The position numbers and the translations under genes are program-made. From Emiliania huxleyi CCMP1516 (taxonomy: Eukaryota > Haptophyta > Isochrysidales > Noelaerhabdaceae), in the NCBI RefSeq assembly GCF_000372725.1, contig NW_005196830.1, forward strand, positions 349,411 to 413,410: a stretch of 64,000 nt of DNA, read 5' to 3'. How positions within the stretch are numbered: position 1 is the first letter of the stretch; each line of letters opens with the position of its first letter. A model generated the notes under the pieces. It saw only the letters and a list, made by a program, of their open reading frames with translations, was not told where the DNA came from and did no database searches. Of the stretch, positions 24,313 through 36,300 are shown in pieces.

Positions 24313-27300
24313 ATGCTGGCGGACGCGTTGCATCGCTCCCGCTTCGTCGTACGGTATGCACGCCCCGGCTGCAGTGCGGCGACGGTTGTCGAGGCTGTGC
24401 ACGCTCGCGTTCTCCCGCCAAACACAGCCTCTGCCAGCCTCGAGCATCGCCGGGCGGAGAAGGCTGTCTGCGAGGCCATCGACCGCATTCTCGGGCGCCC
24501 CGGCACCTGGGATGCGGCGGCGAAGCGGCGTGGCCTCATCAACCTCGGTTTGGACTCGCACGACCTTGCAGCCCTCGCCGCCACGCTCGGGCTCGAGGAG
24601 CGAGAGCTCCTCGATGCTCCCAGTGTGGAGCGGCTCGCCAGCCGCGTCGCCGCAGTCTCTGCGCCGGCCTCCGTCCCGGCCACGCTCACCAACGGCAGCA
24701 TGAAAACCGAGCGCGACGCGCACCGGCTTGTGGGCGCAACCGCAGCCCTCCCGAGCGGGGCTGGCCTGCGGAAGCTGCGAACGTGCATGGCGGACCTCGT
24801 GCAGGAGGTCCCAATGTGCCGCTGGCAGCTGCCGCCCATTCCCGCCTCGGGAACGGCGCAGGCCCTGCGCGTGCGCCACGGCGGCTTCGTGGTCGGCGCC
24901 GAGCTCTTCGACAACGTGGCGTTCGACGTGTCACCCGCCGAGGCGGCGGCGATGGACCCGCAGCAGCGGCTGCTGCTCGAGCACGGCTATGCCGCGCTGC
25001 ACGGCGCGGGCCTGCAGAGGGAGGCGCTGCTGGGCAGCGCGACGGGCGTCTTCGTGGGCATCACCTCCCGCGAGTTTGAGCTCGTCGTCTCCAAGCACGG
25101 CGTCGCCTCCGCCCACGCCTCTGCCCTCGCGGGAGGCCGCTCCGTCTTCTCTGCCACGGGCGGCGTGCCCGCCGTTGCGTCGGGCCGCCTTTCCTTCGTG
25201 CTCGGGCTGCACGGCCCCTGCCTGTCGATCGACACCGCTTGCTCCTCCTCCCTCGTCGCCCTCCACTCCGCCCTCCTCGCACGCGACGCCGAGGCGGACG
25301 CCGTCCCTCCAGCTGCTCGCTCCCTGGTCGCGGCGGTCCACCTGATGCTGCTGCCCGACACAGCCGCCGCCTACGCGCTCGCAATGATGACGAGCGCGAC
25401 CGGCCGCTGCCGCACCTTCGACGCGGCCGCCGACGGCTACGCCCGTGCCGAGGCGTGCTGCGCCGCGGCGGTCGGCACGGCTCTTGCGACGAGCGGCGGC
25501 GGCGGCGGCGGCGGCGTGGCGCTTCTGAGCTCAGCGGTGCGGCAGGACGGGCGGAGCGCGAGCCTGACGGCGCCCAACGGGGAGGCGCAGCAGCTGCTGC
25601 TCCGCGTCGCGCTGGCGCGGGCCGGCGGCGGTTCGGACCACATCGCCGCTGTCGAGGCGCACGGCACCGGCACGCCTCTCGGAGATGCCGTCGAGGCGTC
25701 GTCCCTCGCGGCTGCTGCACCGCTCACCCAAGCGCTGGGCGGCGTCAAGGCGAGCGTGGGCCACGCCGAGCCCGCCGCCGGCACCGTGGGACTGCTGCGG
25801 CTCTGCGACCTCCTCGCCGCGCGCCTTGCTCCGACCAACAGCCAGCTGCGCCGGCCGAACCGGCATGTCGTGAGCGCGCTCGCGCCCGGCGGCGGGAGCG
25901 CGCTGCCGGTGCAGCGCTGCTCGCTGCCTGAGCTCGGCGGAGGGCGCACTTCACCGGCGCACTGCTTGGGCCTCGTCTCCTCATTCGGCTTCTCCGGCAC
26001 CATCGCCTCCGCCTCCGCCTCCGCCACCGCCTCCGCCTCCGCCTCCGCCTCCGCGTCCACCTCCGCCTCCGCCTTCCCCGTGCCCTCGCCGGCGCTGCGA
26101 TACCGCCGCCGCGCATTCCTGTGGCACCGCCCCTCGCTCCACGCCCCCGCGGCCACGCTCGCGTCCCTGCTCGCCTCGTCAGCCGCCTCGTCGGCCGCCT
26201 CCTCCGCCTCGCTCGCGTCCGCCGCGGACACCTCCCTCGGCTCGCCCGCGCACCTCCACCCGCCCGACAGCACGCGCCGGGCCGAGGCGGAGACGCTCGT
26301 CCTACGCCACTTGCGGCAGCTCGCCGGCGCCCCTCCGCCACCGGCAGCGGACAAGCCCCTCGGCCCGTACTTGCGCTCGCCGCTCGACGACGACGCGGGC
26401 AAGGCCGCAGAGGCCCGCGGCCGGCTCGACCCGGCGCAGCTCGACGAGCTGCTGCGCGACCTGTCGGGGCGGCCCACCCCGCCTTCGCTCCTCGAGGGGG
26501 AGGCCTCGCTCCGCGCGTGCGCGGCGCACGTGCTCCGGGCGCGCGCCCGGCACGGCGGGACCGGCAAGGACAGCATCTCCTCGCCGTCCGGCGGCTCGTC
26601 GCCCCAGTGTAGCGGCAGCGACGACGGCTTGGACGGCCGCGTCGCGTGCGGCGACTCGGCGTGGCGCACGGCGGCACCCTCCTTGACAGTGGCCGCCAGG
26701 GCGCCGTCGCGGCTGGGGCCGGAGGGCGTCGCCATCGAGGTTCCCGGTGCGAGCTGCCTCTTGCCCATGTCCATGCAGACGCCGGCGCAGCTGTGGGCGT
26801 GCGCGGCGAGAGGCGGCGACGCTGTCGGAGAGGTGCCGGCGCTGCGGTGGGTGCCATCCGACATCGAGGACGAGACGACGGACCCGCGCATCGTGGCACG
26901 CTGCCGGCACGGCGCCTTCGTCGAGGAGGCCGAGCTCTTCGACGCTTCCTTTTGGACAATGTCGGTGGCGGAGGCCCGTGTCACCGACCCGCAGCACCGC
27001 CTCCTCCTCGAGCGCGGCTACGAGGCGCTGCACGCCGCGGGGCTGCGCCGCGACTCGCTCATGCACGCCCACGCCGCCGTCGACGTCGGGATCTACAGCA
27101 CCGACTTCCAGGCCGCCATCAAGAACGGGCGCCTCCACCCAGGGTCAACGCGCACCACCTATGCGGCGGTGGGCCATTCGCTCGCCGTCGCGTCGGGCCG
27201 CCTGTCCTACGCGCTCGGGCTGCAGGGCCCATGCATGGCGATCGAGACGGCATGCTCCGCGTCCCTCGTGGCGCTGCATTGCGCCGTCCAGCAGCTGCAC

Positions 27301-30300
27301 TGCACCGAGGCGTCCCTCGCCCTCGCCGCCGGCGTCAACATGATCCTAGACCCCCTCTCCTCGCTGACCATGGCCATCGTCGGCATGACCTCGCCCACCG
27401 GTCGCAGCTACACCTTCGATGCGCGCGCAGACGGGTTTGCGCGCGCCGAAGCCACCGCGGCCCTGGCCCTGATCCCTCGGCCGCCCGTCTCTCCGCGCGA
27501 GACGCGGATTCATGGCGTGCCAGACGTCGAGACGCCGCCGCGGCTGTGCATCGCGGGCACGTCGGTCCAACAGGACGGCAAGAGCGCGAGCCTGACGGCG
27601 CCCAGTGGCAAGGCGCAGGCGAGCCTCGTCAACGCCGCGCTCTCGTTGTCCGGAGCGGTGCCTGCCCACTTCGCCGCCGTCGAGGCGCACGGCACCGGCA
27701 CTCCGCTCGGCGATCCGATCGAGGCGCGTTCGCTCTCCGCTGTGGCGAGCGGAAGCAGCGGCGGCGGCGGCGGCGGCGGCGGCCTTACCCACCGGCAGCA
27801 GCTGCGCGCGGCAGCAGAGAGACCGGCGACGCCGCTGCCGGTCTGCGGCGTGAAGGCGAACCTCGCTCACACGGAGTCGACTTCGGGCATCGTTGGCTTT
27901 GTCCGCTTGGTGAGCGGCCTCGCGGGCGCGGGGCAAGTGGCGCCGAACGCGCAGCTCACGCGGGCGAACCCGCATTTGCGCTCGGCCCTCGGCGCGGGCG
28001 GCATCTACTTGCCAACGCAGCTCATGCGCCGACGCTGCGGCATCGCCCTCGCGCCTCGCGACCGCACCGCGGTGGCGCTGGCCCAGCCCCTCTGCCCCGA
28101 GCTGCTTGCTGGCACGAGCTCGTTCGGCTACTCTGGCACCATCGCGCATGCGATCGCGTCCGTCCCGTCAGGGGTGGGCTGGGGAGCGCTGCCGACAGAG
28201 GGCCCCTCGTACCGCCGCCGCGCCTTCGTGTGGCGCGCGGAGGAGCACCCGCTGCTACGCTCGCGGCTGCCGCCCTCCGGCGGCCGCGTCGCCTTCCGCT
28301 CGCCGGTCGCGGGGCCGCTGCGCGCCCTCGTGGCGGACCACGTCGTGAACGGGCGGGTGATGATGCCGGGCGCGGCCTACCTCGAGATGGCGCGAGCGGC
28401 GCGCTGCATGCTGCGCCGCGGCCGCGCGAGCGGCGCGGCGGAGCTCGGCGCCGTGGCCTTCCTGCGGCCGCTCGTCCTCGACGCCGAGGGCGGCGCCTCG
28501 CTCGCGGTCGAGGTGTCGCTCGACCAGGACGACAGCGGCTTCGAGGTGCGCGGCGGCGAGCCGCCGGCCGGGGCGGCGGCCGGCGCCGCGCTCGAGGCGG
28601 GGTCGCTGCACTGCGCGGGCCGCGCAGAGGCGACGCGCGAGCCCGTGGCTTGCGCGGCCGCGGAGCTCGACGCGGCGCGGCGGCGCTGCGGCACGCCGCT
28701 GGACGTGGCGGCGCTCTACGCCGAGTTCTCGTCGGCGGGCATCGCGTACGGCCCGCTCTACCGCCCCGTCACCGCCGCTGCACTCGGCGAGGCGGAGGTT
28801 GTCGGCACGATCCGGCCGGCGCGGCGGGGCCGCAGGGGCGTGCAGTGCCACCCGAGCGAGCTCGACGCCGCGCTGCACCTCGGCAGCTCGCTCTCGGGCG
28901 TGGGCGCGCCGGGCGCGCCGCGGCTGCCCACGGGCCTCGACGGCGCGGTTCTGCGCTCGGCGGCGGAACGCGGCCCGCTGTGGGCGATCCTCACCGCCGC
29001 CTCCGAGGGCAGCTGCGACAGCCGGCTGCTGGCCGGGCCGCGCGCGCGCGAGGAGGTGCGGGTGTGGGGCTTCCGCACCAAGCAGGCGGGTGGCGGCGGC
29101 CGGGCGGCCGAGGCGCTGCCGAGCCTCTACGCGACCGAGTGGCTCTCGGCGGCGGCGGCGGACGACGAGGGCGCGGGCGCGGCGGCGGCGGCGGCTCCGT
29201 TGCTCGTGCTAGTGCCCTCTGGCGACCTGAGCGGCGCGCGGCTGGCCCAGGCGCTGTGCGACGCGCCCGCGGCGGCGCGCGAGTGGCTGGCCGAGGCCGC
29301 CGTCGTCGAGGAGGACGGTGCTGCGCACGGGCCAGTGCTTCTCGCCACGGGCGGCGGCGCGGAGCTCGTGGTGCTGCACGAGGCGCTCGGGCTGCTGGTG
29401 GCGCACTTGCGCGGCGAGCGCGCGGTGTGGCTGCTCACGTCGTCGGACGCGCCGCCGCGCGGGGTGGGTGGCCCGGCGCGGGCGGGCTCCGGCTGCGGCA
29501 GCCTCTGGAGCGCGGCGCCGTCGGCGAGGAACGGCGGGCTGCGGGGCTTGGCCAGGGCCGCCCGGCTCGAGGCGCCCGAGCTGCAGCTCTTCTTTGCCGA
29601 CGTCGCAAGCGGCGACCGGCCCGCCCTGCGGTCGCTGGCCGCGTGCGCGCTGGCTGGCCGCGTGCGCGTGGTGGGCGGCGTCAACGCGCTGCAGACGAGC
29701 ACGACCGAAGAGGCGGAGGTCGCCTTCTCGGGCGGGCGCACGCGTGTGCCGCGGCTGGCGCTGCATTGCCCCGCGTCGACGCGTGGCGGGTGGGCCGCGA
29801 GCGTCGGGGTGGTTGCTGGCGCGCTCGAGGCGTGCATCGACGCCGTGCATGGCGAGCTCGATTGGCCGCTCGTGAACGCCGGCTTCGAGCACGTCGAGGG
29901 CGTCGCGACGCGCTTTGCGCACGAGGCGCAGGCGACGCTCGGCGCCGAGATGGTGCCGCAAGCGCACCACCGGCACCTGCTCGCGTGGTGCGCGGGCGTG
30001 GCGGGGGCGGAGCCCCGTGCGGGCGAGCAGGCGGAGCTGGACGAGTCCCTCTTGTCGGTGTCCCTGCCGCCGGACCTGGAGACTACGTACGCGCAGGTGG
30101 TCCGGATCGGGTCCGGCCTGACGCCCGTGCTGCGCGGCGAGCTCGACGCGACCGAGAACCTCTTCCCCGGCGGCTCGTTCGACGCTGTCAAGCCGTTCTA
30201 CGAGACGAACGTGCTCGCCACGACGTACAACGCGGCGACGGTGGCCGCGGTGCGGTCCGTGGCCGACCAGCTGCCAGAGGGCCGCAGGATCGGCGCGCTC

Positions 30301-33300
30301 GAGGTGGGTGCGGGCACCGGCGGCACGGCCGCGCAGGTCCTGCCGGTGCTGGCGCCGGCGTGCGACCGGTACATCTTCACCGACGTGTCGGACTTCTTCC
30401 TGCGCCAGGCGGCGCGCCGCTTCGGCTCGTTCGCCTGCTTCGAGGCCGCGCTGCTCAACATTGACGCCGACCCGAGGCTGCAGGGCTTCGCCTCGCACGA
30501 GCTCGACCTCGTCGTGGCGGCCAACGTGCTCCACGCCACGCCGAGCGTGCTCACCGCCCTGCGCCACTGCCGCCAGCTGCTGCGGCCGGGAGGCGCCCTC
30601 GTCGTCAACGAGGCGGTGCGCGTGTTCCGCTTCGTACAGGTCGTCTTTGGCCAGACGGACGGCTGGTGGCTCTTCAAGAAGGACGCCTTGCGCGCCGCCA
30701 ACGAGAGCCCGCTCATGTCGTGGGAGCAGTGGCGCGCGGCCTTCAGCAGTTGCGGCTTCGCGTCGTCGCAGCGCACCGCCGGGCGGGGCTGGCTGTCGTA
30801 CCAGGCCGTCATGGTGGCGCAGACGGCGCCACACCACGGCGCAGGCGCCGCAGGCGGCGCCGGCCTCATCACGGGCGGGCTCGGCGGGCTCGGTCTGCGC
30901 GCGGCGCTCGCGATGGTCTCGTCGTCATCGGTGGACGGCCTGCTGCTCGCCTCGCGCACCGGCCGGGTGCAGAACCGGAGCGAGCGGGACTGGGCGCAGC
31001 TGGTGAGCGACAGCGCCGAAGGGGGCTGTCGGGTGCGGGTGCTCGCGTGCGACGTGGGGGACGAGTCGCAGGCTCGCTGGCTGGTTGGCGCAGCGGCGGG
31101 GGTGGGCGCACTCCGCGTGGTCTATCACGCTGCGGGCGTCGTCTCGGACGGCGTTCTGGGCAGCCAGAGCGAGCGGACGCTGGCTGCCGTCTACGGCCCA
31201 AAGGTGCACGGCGCCTCGCACCTGCACCGCTCGGTCGCGACGCTCGGCTCGCTACGGCTCGCAATGACGTCTTCCGTGGCAAGCCTGCTCGGCTCATCGG
31301 GTCAATGCAATCACTCGGCCGCGAACGCGTGGCTCAACTGCCTCGCCAGCGTGCGGAGCGCGCGCGGCCTTCACGGCCAGAGCTCGCAGTGGGGCGCCGT
31401 GGCTGAGGTGGGCTACGCGGCGCGCCATGCCGACATGGACCGCTTCATCGCGATGCGCGGCATGCGGCCCGTGTCGAGTGAGCTGACCATGCATGCCATC
31501 GGCGCCGCGCTGTTTGGAGCGTGCGCCACGGTGATGGCCGTGGCGCCGATAGACTGGCGTGCGCTCGGCGCGGCCAGCAGGCGATACGGCAACGGAGCAG
31601 CGTCATCGTTCTTGAGGCCGATGCTTACCCGCTTCGGCAAGCATGCTGGCGATGCGTCCGCGCGGTCAAGAGACAAGGGCCACGGCGGCAGCGGAGCGCT
31701 GGCCACGCTGGACGACGTGCTCGAGGCCGTGCAAAGCGTGGTCGGCGTCGACGGCGTTGACGCAGACTCACCTCTCATGGAGGCGGGGATCGACTCGCTT
31801 GGCGCGGTTGAGCTGCGCAATCAGCTGCAGCCTTTTGCGGAGGACCCGCTGCCTGCGACGCTCGTCTTTGACCACCCGACCGCGCGCCTGCTCCACACCT
31901 CCCTCCAGCGCGATGTCGCCGTCGGGCCGGCCTTGGCCGCCCGTGCTCACGACAGCTCGCAGACCGCTGTCGTCGCGGGCTCGAGCTGCCGGCTGCCGGG
32001 CGGGGCGCTGGGCGCGGCGGGCGCGTCGCGGCTGGCGCTCTGCGGCGTCAGTGCCGTGGGCGAAGTGCCCGCCGCGAGGTGGGAGCTGCCAGCCTCGCTG
32101 TCAGCGTCGGTTCGGAGGCGGGCCTGTTGGGGCGGCTTCATGGTCGGCGCCGAGCTCTTCGACAACGCGCGCTTCGGCGTCTCGGCGGCGGAGGCGGCGA
32201 TGATGGACCCGCAGCAGCGGCTGCTGCTCGAGCACGGCTACGAGGCGGTGCACGGCGCCGGCCTGCACAGGCAGGCGCTGCTGGGCAGCGCGACGGGCGT
32301 CTTTGTGGGCATCTCGTACACCGAGTACGCACCGGTCGCGCAAGGAAAGGGCTTCAGCGTGTACGGGCTCACGGGGAGCGGGCACTGCTTTGCGGCGGGG
32401 CGGCTGTCGTTTGTCCTCGGGCTGACCGGGCCGTGCGTCGCCTACGACACCGCCTGCTCCTCCGGCCTCGTCGCGTGCAGCGGCGCCAGCCTCGCGATCC
32501 GGGACGGGGAGGTTGAGCAGGCGCTGCTGGCGGGAGTCAACATGATGATCTCCCCGCTGACACCAATCATGCTCGCCACGGGCGGCATGACCTCACCGTC
32601 TGGCCGCTCGCACACCTTCGACTCGCGCGCCGACGGCTTCGCGCGCGGCGAGGCGTGCGCCGCCTTTGCGCTGCGGCCGGCGGCGGGCGGCGCGGCGGGC
32701 GGCGCGGGCGGCGCGGCGGGCGGCACGGCGGCCGAGGTGCTTGGCGCAGCGGTGCGGCAGGACGGCAAGAGTGCGAGCCTGACCGCGCCGAGCGGCCCGG
32801 CGCAGCAAGCGCTGCTGCGGGCGACGTTGGCGCAGGCGGGCGTGCAGGCCGTGGACATGTGCCACGTCGAGGCGCACGGCACTGGCACCGGGCTGGGCGA
32901 CCCGATCGAGGCTGGCTCGCTGTCGGCGACCGTATTGCCCGCGTTGGGCGGCGGCGGGGGGGCGCCCGCGCTTGGCGGCATCAAGGCCAACGTGGGCCAC
33001 GCCGAGCCGGCGGCGGGCGCTGTGGGGCTGCTCACCCTCAGCCTCCGGCTGCGCTCGAGCCAGGCGGCGCCAAACGCGCAGCTGCGCGCGCTCAACCCGC
33101 ACGTCGGCGGCGCGATCCGAGGGCGTGGCTGCGCGCTGCCGACGCAGCTCGCGCCGCTCGGCGCGGGCGCGGGCGGCGGAGCAGCGGCCACAGCTCCTGC
33201 CTGCGGCGGAGTGAGCTCGTTCGGCCTCGGCGGCACCATCGCGCACGCGGTGGTGCGCTCGGCTGGGAGGCAAGCCCCGTGCGCTGCAGTGGACGGAGCG

Positions 33301-36300
33301 AGGCTGAATCCCCTTCGCCTGCAGCGCCACGCATTCCGCTGGAATGCAGTGAGCAGCGGCGCAGCGGCTTTGTCGTCATCGGGCGAGTCCGCTGCGCGAA
33401 TACCTCGTGTCACCTTCGGAGGCGACACCTCTTCCTCCGCCGTGAGCGCAGCGCTCGCGACGCACTGCTCGACCGCTCTCTTTATCGAGCTGCGCGATGT
33501 CTCCTTGAAGCCAACCGCACCTTTGGGTGAGCTGCCCGCGCAGCTGTCGTCGCGCGCGTCTCCACTCGTAGTTGTGTGCTCTGGCTGCACGAGGGGCGAC
33601 GCGCTGCTCCTGCCACTTCGGGCGACAGTGGTGCTCGCGAATGTCGACGCTTCCTTCGACTTCCCGCCCGCGCCGTGTGGAGCAGCCTTGTGTACCGCGC
33701 TGCCACATCGGGCTGCACAGCCCGCGGGCTTGGTGGGCCGGTTGTCTGCAGCCGACGCCCTTGCGGCGGGTCTCGTCGACTTCATTGGCGAAGCTGGCGA
33801 CCTCGAGACGGAGCTGTCGCGGCTGTGCGCACGGCTACACAGTACCAGCGCCGCGCTGCTATCGGCGTGTGTCTCCTCGCTCCCCGCGCGCTCAGCCGCG
33901 AGCGCGATGGTGCTGATGGGGTCCCCGAACGGACCGCCAGACGGCTCGGTGCCGTCTGCAGCTGTGGGCAGGCCAGTTGCACCTGTCCCCCTTCTGATTT
34001 CTCCCCGACATGAACAGGTACGAGACGATCTCGTTCGGCTGTGGCTCGACGAGGAAACGGGTGTCGCGCAGCTCGAGTTGCACGACCCCGCCCACTTCAA
34101 CACCTTCTCCCCAGGGTTGGGAGCTTCGGTGCTCAAGGCGGTGCGTCACCTTCGCGGCCTCTCCGGCCTTCGTGCCGTGGTGCTGTCGGGCGCGGGCCGT
34201 CATTTCTCGGTGGGCGGCAATCCGCATCAGCTTCGCACGGTCGCCGACCTCTCGCTGCCGGCTCTCGCATTCGTGCTTCGGCAGGTCTATCGCGGGTTCC
34301 TCGAGCTCTCGTCGCTCCCCGTGCCGGTGGTCGCCGCGGTGCATGGCTCTCTGGTCGGCGGCGCACTCGCAGGCACGCCTGCCTGCGCGAGGGAAGCAAG
34401 CGGGCCCCGTCTCATCGAAGCAAGCGAGCCCCGTCTCATCTCCGCCGCCCTCGTCGGTCAGGGATGATGCACGCTGATTTTGTCGTTGCCGAGGCGGGGT
34501 CTACCTTTGAACACGGAAACTTGCCCCGCGGCGTGTGTCCTCTCGGCATGCTCTCGCGCACATTTGCCGCCGCTGTCGGCCGCTCCGTCGCGCTCGACAT
34601 CTACCTTCGCGACTCGAAGCTCGATGCGCCCACTGCGCTCGCGGCAGGGCTAGTGCATGAGGTACGTGCTCTTGCCCAGTAGCCCGCGGCTTCCGCACAC
34701 CGCCCATAGCCGCTCGCGTGGTCACAGGTGTGTCCTGGAGTGGGGGCGGCCAAGAGGAGGGCCACATCCATCGCCGAGGGGCTGGGCCGACGTGCCGCTC
34801 TGGCGGCGGTGGCGATGCGACCGCGGCTGCCAGTCGACGAGCAGCTGCTCGACGAGGAGGCGGTCAGCCACGCCTCCTGCTTGCGCGAGAACCGGGGCAT
34901 GACTCGGCCGCCCATCGCTGGTGCTGATGCCGCGTCGCTTCCGCAGATAGTCCCCGCCGTCTCTCGGTCGCCTGACCTCCTAGTGCACAGCGCTCGTGGG
35001 GCAACAAGCGCCACGGTGACTGTAAGCCATTTGCCCCTTGCCTGCCCTACCGCGGAGCAGCTTGCGCAGAATGTCGTGATGCTTGTCGGCGGCGACCACT
35101 TTTGCCGCGCGCCGCTCTCTGACCAGCTCCAAGCCTCGCTCCGCTCAGCTGCTTACCCTCTGGTTGCAGCCGTCCGCGGCGCAACGCGTGGCGACGGCAT
35201 CATCTTCCTCTGTGCTGCCGCCGTCGTGGTCGCCCATGCAGACGCGACCTTCGGCTTCCCCGAGCTCCGGCGCGGGTCTCTTCCGGGCGACGTCTCCTTC
35301 TGGGCGAGAGAGCGCCTCTCTGACGCAACGAGCCGTCGGCTCTGCTGCACGGGCGACAAGGTGAGCGCCGTCGAGGCAAAGAGGCTTGGGCTCGTCGACG
35401 TTGTGGTCGACTCGGTGCGTGCTAGGTGCAGCCCCATGGCCGACAGAAGCGCACCTTTCACCGTTTCTTTCGGCACCACGTAGGCGGAGGAGGTTGAGGC
35501 GACTGCCTCAGCTGTGGTGGAGAGGATGCTGCGCCTTGACGAACGCCTGCTGCGACGCTGCCAAGCGGCGCTCAGTTTGCGGGATTTCGCCGGAGCGCGG
35601 ACGGGCCCCATCGCCACCAGCACCGGCACCGGCGCGTCGTGCTTGGCGGTGCACGTCGGGCTCGACGAGGCGCGAGGCATTTGGACGATTGAGGTTCTAG
35701 CTGGGCTTGGCGTGTCCGGTGTGGCGCCGGCGCTGCTCTGCGCACTTCGCTCGCTTCAGTCCCGCCCCCGCCCCCTGGTGCGTGCGGTGGTGGTTCATTT
35801 GGCGCACGCTGCCGACTCCCCCCCCTCGGTGTCCTGCACGGTTTCGGCGCAAAGCGTCGCGGGAAGCTCGTCGGCCAGGGTGCGCGTCAGCCTAGGTGTG
35901 CAGCAGCCCAGCGAGCCGAAGCCGGGAGCGCTCTCCGTCGGGAATGGTTTGGTGTCCTTGCGTCTGGAGGCGCGGTCTGGAGGCGGTGTGCGCGCCACGG
36001 TGGCACCACGAGACGGCGGCGGCATGGAGCAGTTCGGCGAAGCGGTCATGGAGGCCGTGCGCTCTCTAGGGGCGCCGGTCGTGTGCAGCTCTTCTGGGCA
36101 GGTGGACCCGGTTGGGCTCGCCCTGTGGCTTGCTGCCGACTGCCGCGTCGCTGACGCCAGGCTGCGCATGCCTACCGCGTGGCTCGAGTCCAGCGCGCCA
36201 GAGTGGGCGCATCGTGCAACGCGCGCGCTTATGCGCGATCCCGACGACCCAGTCGTGGCGGCCGGTCTTGGGCGGCTTGGCGCCGCCGAGGCGCTGTCAG

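Larger units (their letters stand above)
28203..33262 (+). repeat. Internal duplication, copy 1 (post-KS linker through KS3)
   Basis: Block encoding DH, psiKR, cMT, KR, ACP and KS3; repeated at 39998-45057 (offset about 11,795). I count eight amino-acid differences over about 1,685 residues. Confidence 0.95.

Noticed and set aside
26646-30464. Long plus-strand frame of more than 1,200 residues inside the PKS
   Set aside because: Arg/Gly/Ala-rich shadow of the PKS in another frame; no conserved motifs, and the true frame is certain from five KS domains.
29209-30837. Minus-strand frames of over 500 residues, repeated at 41004-42632
   Set aside because: Antisense shadows caused by high GC at third positions; identical only because the underlying DNA is duplicated.
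34463-35513. Gap between two separate PKS genes
   Set aside because: Introns at 34373-34461, 34662-34727 and 35415-35483 join the two parts in frame and complete crotonase folds.
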